This document shows positions 6,765 through 13,997 of a stretch of 20,416 bases of DNA, one piece after another. The stretch is taken from contig CAZRVL010000034.1 of NCBI GenBank assembly GCA_964603455.1, positions 1-20,416 on the forward strand, read 5' to 3'. The notes under the pieces were generated by a model. It did no database searches. It was not told the DNA's origin and worked only from the letters and a program-made list of their open reading frames with translations. Both the position numbers and the translations under genes were made by a program. Within the stretch, counting starts at the first letter, position 1. Each line of letters begins with the position of its first letter. Source of the stretch: Flemingiibacterium sp964603455. GTDB lineage: Bacteria > Bacillota > Clostridia > Oscillospirales > CAG-272.

Positions 6765-8546
6765 TTATATTTCGCGAGTCTGGTATGCCAGCTTTTCGCG
6801 GTCGTTTGCACACATATACGGAGCGAGGGTATCGTATACCGTTTTATGATAATCGTTCAGCTTCTTTATGTCGCTCTTGTCCATATATTTTGTATCTATT
6901 CCGTCGAGGTCGATCGGGCAGTAGGTTATATTTTCGAATTTCAGGAACTGACCGTATTCGTTGTGATCGGCTTTTATAGTTACCAATTCGTTTTCTATTC
7001 TTATACCGTGGCTGCCTTCAACGTATACGCCCGGCTCATCGGTCGTTACCATTCCGACTTCCAACGGATGATCACCGCTTCTCCAGTGCAGGCGGTTCGG
7101 ACCTTCGTGAACACTAAGCAGATAGCCGACTCCGTGACCTGTTCCGCAGCGATAGTCTATGCCATGCTCCCAAAGCGGTTCGCGGCAGGTGACATCGAGT
7201 GCTTTTCCCGAAACACCTTCGAGGTAGATCATATTTGCGAGACGGAGATTTCCGACAGCGGTCAGGGTATAGTGCATTTTTATCTCATCCGAAAGCTCAC
7301 CGAGTACGAAGGTTCTGGTTATATCGGTCGTGCCTTCGAGGTAATGTCCGCCCGAATCCACGAGGAGCATCGGGACTTTGGCGCTCTTATCTATTTTTGC
7401 TGCCGTTTCGGGCTTTGCGCTGTAGTGCATCATTGCGGCATTCGCGCCGAATGCGGCTATAGTTCCGAAGGATTTTCCGGTGATGGTGACTCCGAGCTTT
7501 TCGGCAGCTTCCACGCGGAGCTTCCAGAGCAGCTCATCTGCTGTTATCTCATCAAGCTCACGATCCGAATATTTCAGTTCGAGCATGAGCTTTGTAACGG
7601 CGAGACCGTCTGCGATATGGCATTTTCTGAGGTGTTCAAGCTCGGTCTCATTCTTTTTTGCCTTCATGAGAAGAGTCGGATTAGGCTTATCGACTGTTTT
7701 GGCGTTCGATATTCCGGAGACTATTGCGCTGTTCACCGCAGATCTGTCGATCATCACATTTCCCGAAAGTATTGGAAGCACATTGTAAAATTCGCTGTAG
7801 GGAAGGACTTCGATGCCTTCCTTTATGAGGTCTGCCTTTATATCGGCTATTGCATTTTCGTTTACGAAGAGACGGTCGGTGTCCTCGGTGACTATTGAAT
7901 AAGCGAGGAATACAGGAGTGTCTTCAACATCGTTTCCGCGGAGGTTATAGAACCATGCAATGTCGCAGAGCGAGGACATTACGAGCGAATTGCATTCTTC
8001 CTCGGCGAGCTTTTTGCGGACATCCGCAAGCTTTTCGGAATGTGTTTTTCCTGCGTATTTGGTATCGAGCTGCCATATCTTCGCAGAAGGGAGAGCGGGG
8101 CGGTCTTTCCAGATCATACCCGGAAGGTCGAGGTCTGAACGGATCTTTGCGTCTGACGGGAGCTTTTTCTTTAATTCATCCGCGAGCTTTGCGCTTACGC
8201 ATTTTCCGTCAAATGCGAGAGTTTCGCCCGACTTCACTATCGAGGAGATATAGTCTGTGAGCTTCGGCACACCTTCGCTGCCATCACGCATGAGGTCTAT
8301 CGAGCTGCCGTTGAGCTGATGCTCTGCCTGGATGTAATAGCGTCCATCGGTATAGAGCTTTGCGCTGTCCTTTGAGATGATCAGCGTGCCCGCAGAGCCT
8401 GTGAAGCCCGAGATATATGCGCGTGATTTAAAGAAATCACCGACATATTCGGATTGGTGGTAGTCGTCCGAAACGACGAGCAAATGATCGATATTGTTCT
8501 CCTTCATGAGTTCGCGGAGAAGCGATACTTTTTCTGCTGAGTTCAT
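6765..8546 (-). CDS. pepP: Xaa-Pro aminopeptidase, long form (M24B)
   Basis: A 593-residue cytosolic metallopeptidase with two creatinase-N-type domains (about residues 1-155 and 165-300) and a C-terminal pita-bread M24 domain. The dinuclear metal ligands can be read: Asp397 (VDSGG), Asp408 (GTTDITR), His471 (GTGHGVG), Glu504 (DEPGVY) and Glu518 (RIENEL), with His480 (VHEGP) and His375 nearby. The three-domain length matches the XPNPEP1-type long aminopeptidases P, not the 350-residue PepQ/short PepP form. It removes N-terminal residues preceding proline. The ATG has an AAGGAA site and lies 13 bases after the upstream unknown gene, so both are probably one operon from the promoter at 9310-9338. 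No clear terminator follows. No catalytic residue is missing. Confidence 0.95.
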   Translation of the reverse strand: MNSAEKVSLLRELMKENNIDHLLVVSDDYHQSEYVGDFFKSRAYISGFTGSAGTLIISKDSAKLYTDGRYYIQAEHQLNGSSIDLMRDGSEGVPKLTDYISSIVKSGETLAFDGKCVSAKLADELKKKLPSDAKIRSDLDLPGMIWKDRPALPSAKIWQLDTKYAGKTHSEKLADVRKKLAEEECNSLVMSSLCDIAWFYNLRGNDVEDTPVFLAYSIVTEDTDRLFVNENAIADIKADLIKEGIEVLPYSEFYNVLPILSGNVMIDRSAVNSAIVSGISNAKTVDKPNPTLLMKAKKNETELEHLRKCHIADGLAVTKLMLELKYSDRELDEITADELLWKLRVEAAEKLGVTITGKSFGTIAAFGANAAMMHYSAKPETAAKIDKSAKVPMLLVDSGGHYLEGTTDITRTFVLGELSDEIKMHYTLTAVGNLRLANMIYLEGVSGKALDVTCREPLWEHGIDYRCGTGHGVGYLLSVHEGPNRLHWRSGDHPLEVGMVTTDEPGVYVEGSHGIRIENELVTIKADHNEYGQFLKFENITYCPIDLDGIDTKYMDKSDIKKLNDYHKTVYDTLAPYMCANDREKLAYQTREI

Positions 8547-8559
8547 TTTGAGTTCCTTC

Positions 8560-9258
8560 TTAGTTGTTTTTATTGATATAAGCCGGGTTGTTGTTCAGCT
8601 TAAAGGTCATATCTTCGGGGGTGAGCTGCTTTTGTTCTATCCAACGGTCAGTTTCATATACCGTAAATACGGCATACATATCCGAATCATCGTCTACGTC
8701 CTCGCCGTAATATACATGAAGATAGAGATTTTCGGTAGACGAAAAATCCACTCCGTCAAAAACTATCCTGCGAAATTCCGACAGCGGCTTCGAATCAGCG
8801 GAGAAGCGGTAGGAGGTATATTCGTTTCCGTTGTCATCGGTCAGAATATATATGAAAATCTCTCCGTTCGGACGGTCGGTGAGGTGGTATTTTGACATCA
8901 AGGTGTTTATCGTACTGCGGTTATTGTATCTGACCGTCAGCTGTATCTCACCGATAGACTCCGCGAAGGAGACATCCGAGATATGGTAGTAGCCTTCATC
9001 ATCATATTCGGTGTACGGCTCTTGGAAGCCGACTGTCAGTGAACCATTCTCGTTGTATTCGGCTACGGCTTCGTCTGTCCAGGCAAAGCTTTGGAAATTT
9101 TTCGGAGTCTTCAATAGGTTCAGGCGGATAAAGATGAGTGCGAAGATCGAAACGATGAACAATATCCAGAGTGCTTTCAGAGTTCCGAGGATTATTTTTG
9201 CCGGAAGCGAACGCTTTTTTGGCGTGTCGGACTCGAAGGTATCGGTGTACATATCCAT
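8560..9258 (-). CDS. Membrane-anchored protein of unknown function
   Basis: A 232-residue protein I do not recognise. The first 22 residues are polar and basic near the membrane (TPKKRSLPAK), followed by one helix at about residues 24-46 (ALWILFIVSIFALIFIRL). An extracytoplasmic domain of about 185 residues follows, rich in Asp, Glu and Tyr, with pairs of aromatic-flanked beta-like stretches (EIQLTVRYNN, EIFIYILTDDNG, NLYLHVYYGED, MYAVFTVYETD). Topology by the positive-inside rule is N-in, C-out. It is the first gene of an operon with pepP, 13 bases upstream of it. The start has AAAGGA 11 bases upstream. A second Met two codons in is an equally possible start. Function unknown; linkage to pepP may only reflect shared transcription. 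Confidence 0.8.
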   Translation of the reverse strand: MDMYTDTFESDTPKKRSLPAKIILGTLKALWILFIVSIFALIFIRLNLLKTPKNFQSFAWTDEAVAEYNENGSLTVGFQEPYTEYDDEGYYHISDVSFAESIGEIQLTVRYNNRSTINTLMSKYHLTDRPNGEIFIYILTDDNGNEYTSYRFSADSKPLSEFRRIVFDGVDFSSTENLYLHVYYGEDVDDDSDMYAVFTVYETDRWIEQKQLTPEDMTFKLNNNPAYINKNN

Positions 9259-9309
9259 TTTTTTACATTTTCCTTTCGATTTTACAAAATATTAAAGCAT
9301 AGTACAAAA

Positions 9310-9338
9310 AGTATAGCACACTTTTTGCGAAAAATCAA
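9310..9338 (-). promoter_or_regulatory. Promoter of the unknown-protein/pepP operon
   Basis: On the minus strand, -35 TTGATT (9333-9338) and -10 TATACT (9310-9315) are 17 nt apart, with a TGC extended -10. On the opposite strand a perfect TATAAT (9340-9345) points to the aminotransferase, but no good -35 sits 16-18 nt upstream of it. Confidence 0.8.
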
Positions 9339-9436
9339 GTATAATATTTAGGAAAGATTTAAAATTAATTGTGTACGGGATATTATTTCTCACCTATACA
9401 CCATTAAGTAAGTTGCTTGAAAGGAAAAATAGTAAC

Positions 9437-10624
9437 ATGGAATACAAAATTTCTGAAAAAATGAAAAATTTAAAGCCCTCCGCGATCCGCGAGATATTCA
9501 AGGCATTGCAGGATCCTTCGATCATTTCGTTTGCAGGCGGAAATCCTGCGCCCGAATCCTTCCCGGTCGCTGAGCTTTCGAAGCTGTCCGCAGATATTTT
9601 TGCCGACAGTCCGACTGCCGCTTTACAGTACAGCGTGACCGAGGGGTATCCGGCTCTGCGTGAGGATGTAAAGGCGAGACTTGCTTCACGCTTTAACATA
9701 GGTAAGGATTTTGACATGACGCTGATAACCTCGGGCGGTCAGCAGGGAATAGAGCTGCTCACCAAGGTCATGTGCAATGAGGGCGATACAGTCATAGTAG
9801 AAGAGCCGAGCTTTATCGGTGCTTTGAATGCTTTCCGTTCGAATGGCGCAAATCTTGTCGGTATTCCGATGGCGGATGATGGCATAGACATAGATGCGCT
9901 CGAAGCTGCTCTTAAGAATGACCCGAAGGTCAAGCTTATATATCTCATCCCGACCTTCCAGAATCCTGCCGGAACTTGTATGTCGCTCGAAAAGCGCAAG
10001 GCGGCATATGCTTTGGCGAAGAAGTACGGCGTTATAATTCTGGAGGACAATCCTTACGGCGAACTGAGATTCTCTGGCGAAGACATCCCGACTATAAAGT
10101 CGATGGATGAGGACGGGATCGTTGTGTATGCCGGCTCTTATTCGAAGGTGCTCTCTGCCGGAATGCGCATAGGCTTCATCTGCGGTCCTGAGACGGTCGT
10201 TCAGAAGATGGTCGTTGCAAAGCAGGTCGAGGATGTTCATACCAACATATTCTTCCAGATGCTCTGCCACAGATACATTTCGGAGTGCGACATGGATGCG
10301 CATATTGCCGAGATACAGAAGCTCTATCGCCGCAAGTGCGGACTCATGCTCTCAGAGCTTGACAAGAATATGCCCGACTGCGTTAAATACACACGTCCGG
10401 AAGGCGGACTCTTTATCTGGTGTACGCTTCCCGACAATATTCCGCAGCCCGAATTTATCGAGCTTGCGAAGTCTAAGAAGGTCGCAGTCGTTCCCGGTCA
10501 GGCTTTCGCCAGCGATCAGAATGCGTCCTCTCAGTGCTTCAGACTCAACTATTCGACTCCTTCGGATGAGCAGATAGTCCGTGGTGTTGGTTATCTCTGC
10601 GAGGCTGTCAGAAGCTTTCTTTGA
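9437..10624 (+). CDS. PLP-dependent aminotransferase, class I/II (2-aminoadipate/aromatic type)
   Basis: A 395-residue fold-type I aminotransferase. Visible landmarks: SFAGGNPAPESFP (31-43), the substrate-loop region LQYSVTEGYPALR (63-75), TSGGQQGIELL (98-108) contacting the phosphate, QNPAG (176-180) with the cofactor-binding Asn, ILEDNPYGEL (201-210) with Asp204, SYSKVLSAGMRIG (234-246) with the Schiff-base Lys237, and the Arg-containing FRLNYSTP near the C-terminus that binds the alpha-carboxylate. It resembles the LysN/KAT-II/MocR-catalytic group, which uses aromatic, branched or 2-aminoadipate substrates; the exact one cannot be read. I chose the ATG at 9437 (after GAAAGGA) over the in-frame ATG at 9371, because family similarity begins with MEYKISEKM. 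It is monocistronic, divergent from the pepP operon and ends at a terminator. Confidence 0.93.
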   Translation: MEYKISEKMKNLKPSAIREIFKALQDPSIISFAGGNPAPESFPVAELSKLSADIFADSPTAALQYSVTEGYPALREDVKARLASRFNIGKDFDMTLITSGGQQGIELLTKVMCNEGDTVIVEEPSFIGALNAFRSNGANLVGIPMADDGIDIDALEAALKNDPKVKLIYLIPTFQNPAGTCMSLEKRKAAYALAKKYGVIILEDNPYGELRFSGEDIPTIKSMDEDGIVVYAGSYSKVLSAGMRIGFICGPETVVQKMVVAKQVEDVHTNIFFQMLCHRYISECDMDAHIAEIQKLYRRKCGLMLSELDKNMPDCVKYTRPEGGLFIWCTLPDNIPQPEFIELAKSKKVAVVPGQAFASDQNASSQCFRLNYSTPSDEQIVRGVGYLCEAVRSFL

Positions 10625-10636
10625 GTTTTGACCTGT

Positions 10637-10672
10637 CGGGAGAGAGACGTATTGCTTTGCAACTCTCTCCCG
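10637..10672 (+). terminator. Intrinsic terminator of the aminotransferase gene
   Basis: A perfect 10-bp stem CGGGAGAGAG/CTCTCTCCCG begins 12 bases after the stop; its 16-nt loop can form a further TTGC/GCAA pairing. The downstream run is only loosely U-rich (TGAGATATTTATTTTTC), so termination may be incomplete. Confidence 0.75.
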
Positions 10673-10932
10673 TGAGATATTTATTTTTCACATATGCTTT
10701 TCGGTGCGGATATTGTGATATTGCCGTGCCGAGAAGCGATATTTACGGCGATATATTGTTGAAAATGCGGAAAAAATCAAAATGTCCATCGGTTTGGGAA
10801 CTTTTTTTTGAATGCTGCGTCTAATTTTGCAAATATCATCGTTTTTTTGATGTTTCGGCTCGAAAATGAGCTGACTGCATTTTGCGGCTTTTAAATAACT
10901 CAAGCCATGCTCCGTGTTCGGAGTGGAAAGGA
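10673..10932 (+). other. Intergenic region upstream of the tagO-like gene, with hairpins
   Basis: I see no convincing gene here. A 67-codon open frame from 10621 runs through the terminator and lacks a ribosome binding site. There is an imperfect inverted repeat at 10718-10754 (10-bp arms with one G-U, loop 17), a 7-bp hairpin around CGGCTC/GAGCTG near 10857-10874, and a CTCCG-TGTT-CGGAG hairpin at 10910-10923. I could not find a promoter with both elements at normal spacing, so the promoter of the downstream gene is unplaced. Confidence 0.4.
10910..10923 (+). promoter_or_regulatory. Hairpin covering a candidate ribosome binding site of the tagO-like gene
   Basis: CTCCG and CGGAG form a perfect 5-bp stem with a TGTT loop. 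The GGAG in its 3' arm is the best-placed Shine-Dalgarno for the ATG at 10933, so the fold would hide it. An AAAGGA immediately downstream could instead serve the ATG at 10948. Confidence 0.35.
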
Positions 10933-12090
10933 ATGGTCATAAAAATCATGCAGATAAATGAAATGGTATATATTTTGGCTGCGATGGCTTTAGCCGGGCT
11001 TATCGCGTTTACAACGACTCCGGCTGTCAGCGTTTTGGCTTACAGGATCGGTGCTATCGATGTGCCGTGCGACAATCGGCGTATGCACAAAAAGCCTATT
11101 CCGCGCATCGGAGGACTTGCCATATTCGCCGGATTCGTCATTGCAACGCTCGTTTTCTGCGATGTGCGTCCTGAACTCGTTGCGATATATTTGGGCGGTC
11201 TCGTCATCGTTGCGGTCGGTGTTATAGACGATATTTTCCGCATAAACGCTTGGATAAAGCTTTTGGCGCAGATCGGTGTCGCATTTATCGCCGTATCGCA
11301 GGGCGTAGTCGTTGAATTTGTAAACTTTTTCGGAACGTATATCAGCTTCGGCGCGTTTTCAATACCGATAACGATCATTTGGATAGTCGGACTTACGAAT
11401 GCGATCAATCTGATCGATGGACTTGACGGACTTGCCTGCGGAGTTTCGGCGATATGCTCGCTGTCGCTTTTGCTCGTCATGATATTGAAGGGAGAATTTT
11501 ATGTCGCGCTGCTGACTGCCGGCGTGGTCGGCGCGTGCATAGGATTCCTGCCCTTCAATTCGAATCCCGCGAAGATATTCATGGGTGATACGGGTGCACT
11601 TTTTCTCGGCTATACTATGGCTGTTATCTCGGTCAGCGGAGTTTTCAAGCTGCATACGGTAATTTCGTTTATGATACCGCTTTCGATATTCGGGTTTCCG
11701 CTCTGCGACACGGCATTCGCTTTTGCGCGCAGAATACTTCACGGAAAATCTCCGTTTACCGCCGACCGCGGACATCTTCATCACAGACTGATCGACATGG
11801 GCTTCAATCAGAAGCAGAGCGTTCGCATACTCTACGCCATCTGTGGAATTTTGGGTACGTCGGCATTGCTCGTGACCGAGGAACAGTTTTACCGTGCTGC
11901 GGTCGTTATCGTTGCCGGCTTTGCGATATTCCTTGTGAATTTTCTCATTGTCCGCCGCGATGATGAACGTTGTAAGATGGGACTTGAATTTGCCGATAAG
12001 GATGCAGAATCTGATGGGTTCGAGCATGAAGCCGTCAAGGTGATGGAAAAATCGAGTGATGCTAAAGCTGCGAGCAACGAAAACGTCTGA
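10933..12090 (+). CDS. tagO: Undecaprenyl-phosphate glycosyl-1-phosphate transferase, MraY/WecA/TagO family
   Basis: A polytopic membrane enzyme of about 385 residues that joins a sugar-1-phosphate (commonly GlcNAc-1-P) to undecaprenyl phosphate, the first membrane step of teichoic acid or polysaccharide synthesis. Motifs in order: IGAIDVPCDNRRMHKKPIPRIGGLA near residues 38-62, VIDDIFRINAWIKLLAQ around 97-113, NAINLIDGLDGLACG around 156-170, FMGDTGALFLGY around 216-227, and the cytoplasmic GHLHHRLIDMGF signature around 277-288, which separates WecA/TagO from MraY. The start is uncertain: 10933 has GGAG 9 bases upstream in a hairpin, 10948 is also plausible, and an upstream in-frame ATG at 10882 lacks a site. 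The last 30 or so residues are charged and cytoplasmic. The next gene starts 35 bases before this stop, so the two are a coupled operon. Confidence 0.92.
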   Translation: MVIKIMQINEMVYILAAMALAGLIAFTTTPAVSVLAYRIGAIDVPCDNRRMHKKPIPRIGGLAIFAGFVIATLVFCDVRPELVAIYLGGLVIVAVGVIDDIFRINAWIKLLAQIGVAFIAVSQGVVVEFVNFFGTYISFGAFSIPITIIWIVGLTNAINLIDGLDGLACGVSAICSLSLLLVMILKGEFYVALLTAGVVGACIGFLPFNSNPAKIFMGDTGALFLGYTMAVISVSGVFKLHTVISFMIPLSIFGFPLCDTAFAFARRILHGKSPFTADRGHLHHRLIDMGFNQKQSVRILYAICGILGTSALLVTEEQFYRAAVVIVAGFAIFLVNFLIVRRDDERCKMGLEFADKDAESDGFEHEAVKVMEKSSDAKAASNENV

Positions 12091-13012
12091 AGACCGAAAC
12101 CGTTTTGTTGGAACGGTATTGATAATTTTAGTCCTTTTTGTGGTGTTCGTGACAGTGCTTTTTTGGATGTATTCGGTAAAGCTACTGACGATACCGCATG
12201 AGGTCGCTTTGCTGCTCGGCTTCGACACAAGGGACAACGATCCGAACATACAGATAGATCAGAGCGAGCTTGCGTGGATGATAAAGGGCGAGCGTCCCGA
12301 GGATGTCGAGGGCGTGACTTATGAGCTGACCTATGAAAATCTGCTTGCCGCGATAATTTCAGAGCCTGTTTCTTGTAATTTCAGGCAGGAAGTCCGAATG
12401 AGCTATTCCGAGGGTGAAACCTTGGGAGCGGTATTATACAGAAACGGTGATATGGCGCGTATCGAGCGGTATGAGCTTTCGGAGGATGAGATGAAGCGTG
12501 TCGAGCTTATGATCTACGACCGCGATTCGGTGTATCATTTCGATGATATTACCGGGGAGTCGAGGAGCTTGGTCAGGAGTGTGGATGTTTCGCCCGAAAA
12601 TGCTGCCGGAATGCCTGAGATCGAAAAGCTTGTTTCGGTTATCGGCGAGATCACATCGAATGAAGAAACGGTCGAGACCGATGAGGTGACGACCGCGTTG
12701 GTTGATGAAGTTGATTCGGATGCGGAATTTCCGGCAGAGGTATATTCCGATGCGCCTGTCGAAGAGACCGAGCGTTGGTCGGAGCTTAGAATTTTATTGA
12801 AGGTCAGCGAGATCGGAAACGTTTATTATGTTTCGTTTTTCGACAATTATCTTGCGACCTTCGAGGAATATTACCTGTCTCTTGAACACAACACGGTGCT
12901 TTCTCACACGGTCAGCTATGACGGCAGGGTGTTGTATTCGGTTGAAACTGTGAGCTTTTCGACCGATGCGGAGGTGTGGGACATTGATGAGCTGTACAGA
13001 CCGCAGGGTTAA
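12056..13012 (+). CDS. Membrane-anchored acidic protein of unknown function
   Basis: A 318-residue protein with a basic N-terminus (LKLRATKTSEDRNR), one helix at about residues 19-44 (TVLIILVLFVVFVTVLFWMY) and an exported domain rich in Glu and Asp. The mid-region (about 195-240) is strongly acidic and low complexity (ETVETDEVTTALVDEVDSDAEFPAE) and looks like a linker between two folded parts. I do not recognise the family. It starts inside the last 35 bases of the tagO-like gene in another frame (two tandem ATGs at 12056 and 12059), which points to translational coupling and a possible role in cell-envelope polymer assembly; that is inference from position. Its TAA stop at 13010-13012 overlaps the stop of the convergent gene at 13009. 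No terminator separates the two. Confidence 0.82.
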   Translation: MMLKLRATKTSEDRNRFVGTVLIILVLFVVFVTVLFWMYSVKLLTIPHEVALLLGFDTRDNDPNIQIDQSELAWMIKGERPEDVEGVTYELTYENLLAAIISEPVSCNFRQEVRMSYSEGETLGAVLYRNGDMARIERYELSEDEMKRVELMIYDRDSVYHFDDITGESRSLVRSVDVSPENAAGMPEIEKLVSVIGEITSNEETVETDEVTTALVDEVDSDAEFPAEVYSDAPVEETERWSELRILLKVSEIGNVYYVSFFDNYLATFEEYYLSLEHNTVLSHTVSYDGRVLYSVETVSFSTDAEVWDIDELYRPQG

Positions 13013-13356
13013 GAGCCCATTATCAAAAGCAGAGCGAGGATGAGCAGCAGATCGTCTGAATTTCCGCCATTTTCGGTGGCGTTGCTTTGATTTGTCAGAA
13101 GGATGAAGATAAGTCCGAATAGCAGCAGATCATCCGAACCGAAATTTCCGAGTCTTGACAGAAGACCTCCGAATATTCCGTTTTTTTCACATGGTTCGGG
13201 CGGTCTTGGCGGAGGACATATCGGTGTTTCCGGCGGACGCGACGGATTCTCGTTGCAATTTCGTTCTTCGGATTGATCATACGGCGGTTCGATGAAGGTG
13301 CCTGAGTAATTTTCCGGCGGACGCGGTTGATTTTCGTCCGAGCAACGTGTATACAT
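13009..13356 (-). CDS. Small Pro-rich protein with repeated SDDLLL hydrophobic segments, unknown
   Basis: A 115-residue protein in two halves. Residues 1-58 are hydrophilic and proline-rich, with RPPE repeated three times plus PPPRPPEP, and four cysteines (5, 34, 47, 56). Residues 60-115 hold two copies of a similar unit, GSDDLLLFGLIFILLTNQ and NSDDLLLILALLLIMGS, each an acidic start followed by a leucine-rich stretch. The RPPE coding repeats share a 15-bp direct repeat at 13227-13241 and 13311-13325. The ATG has GGAGG upstream. It is the last of three tightly spaced genes, 20 bases after the previous stop. I recall short Firmicutes proteins ending in DDLLLLALL-type segments, some in spore-formers, but cannot name a family. 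Its stop overlaps the convergent gene's stop at TTAA 13009-13012. Confidence 0.72.
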   Translation of the reverse strand: MYTRCSDENQPRPPENYSGTFIEPPYDQSEERNCNENPSRPPETPICPPPRPPEPCEKNGIFGGLLSRLGNFGSDDLLLFGLIFILLTNQSNATENGGNSDDLLLILALLLIMGS

Positions 13357-13376
13357 TTTTTTGCCCTCCTAAATAT

Positions 13377-13682
13377 TTAACGGCGTTTGGTGAGCGCAGT
13401 TATTTGTAAGACTCGTATCATGAGGTCGAGCCTTTCGGCGCGTGTTTCACGAAGAAAGGGCTTAAGCGCGTACAGCAGCTCACAGCGGTCGTCCTTTGGG
13501 AGCTTTGGAAGCTTATTTTGCGGCGGCATTGGGACTGATGTCGGTATGCTTGACTCTTCGGGCTGTGTTCCGGGTGGTTCGTTCGGCTTTGACATGAGTC
13601 CCGAAGCTATCGACATTATCTGCTGAAGAGCTGTCGGGTCGGACAATATCCCATTCAGCCTTGAATTGAGATCGTCAGCCAT
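13377..13682 (-). CDS. Small conserved-looking protein, unknown
   Basis: A 101-residue soluble protein. The N-terminal part (DLNSRLNGILSDPTALQQIMSIASGLM, residues 4-30) is a predicted amphipathic helical segment. A Pro/Ser-rich linker (32-58) follows, then a basic helical C-terminus (RCELLYALKPFLRETRAERLDLMIRVLQITALTKRR). This arrangement, helix plus linker plus an ALKPFL...R...LDxxIxxL tail, reminds me of small uncharacterised Clostridia proteins, but I have no function for it. Its ATG lies inside the end of the upstream gene (8-base overlap), so the two are translationally coupled. No membrane segment, no cysteine-rich or catalytic motif is visible. Confidence 0.75.
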   Translation of the reverse strand: MADDLNSRLNGILSDPTALQQIMSIASGLMSKPNEPPGTQPEESSIPTSVPMPPQNKLPKLPKDDRCELLYALKPFLRETRAERLDLMIRVLQITALTKRR

Positions 13683-13929
13683 TGTTTTTCCTGCCGAACA
13701 TCGCTGTCAGGGCACGCACACGTTCTTCACCGAGCATTGATATTGCTTTTTGTATATCGCTGTCGGTCGCATTTGACAGACTTGCACGGACTAAGCGCAG
13801 ATCGGCTATTGCGGCATCTGCGTTTTTTCGGTCTATCCCTGTCGCATCGGCTAAGAGCGTTATCGTCCGCGAGAGAGTTGTGTCATCGAGATTTAACAGC
13901 TGGTCGAGCATATTTTTATCTATTTGCAT
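13675..13929 (-). CDS. Small helical protein, first gene of the three-gene unknown operon
   Basis: An 84-residue charged protein predicted to be mostly helical (LDQLLNLDDTTLSRTITLLADATG, then ADAAIADLRLVRASLSNATDSDIQKAISMLGEERVRALTAMFG). The Ala/Leu/Asp pattern and lack of catalytic residues suggest a binding or scaffold role, but I do not recognise it. An AAAGGGTG site precedes the ATG by a normal distance. It is divergent from the YfcE-type gene, with a 68-base gap. I looked for a SigA promoter and for SigE/F/G-type elements in that gap and found no convincing match, although GAATA-like sequences are present. Confidence 0.75.
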   Translation of the reverse strand: MQIDKNMLDQLLNLDDTTLSRTITLLADATGIDRKNADAAIADLRLVRASLSNATDSDIQKAISMLGEERVRALTAMFGRKNNG

Positions 13930-13997
13930 TATATCACCCTTTCATTTTGGCTTGGTACATCTATATTCACTTTTTCTTAAAAATATTCGGAGGTCTT

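Noticed and set aside
6846..7898. A 350-codon open frame on the plus strand opposite pepP
   Set aside because: It lies entirely antisense to a gene with all M24B catalytic motifs, has no ribosome binding site and its translation (Cys-, Tyr- and Phe-rich) looks like no protein family. Codon bias of the real gene keeps the opposite frame open.
9686..10303. A 205-codon minus-strand open frame inside the aminotransferase
   Set aside because: It is antisense to a complete PLP enzyme, with no start signal or motifs.
10621..10824. Short open frame of 67 codons after the aminotransferase
   Set aside because: It starts at the aminotransferase stop region, runs through the terminator hairpin and has no ribosome binding site.
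11359..12249. A 296-codon open frame on the minus strand opposite the tagO-like gene
   Set aside because: It is a shadow of the transferase gene; it has no ribosome binding site and a composition unlike a folded protein.
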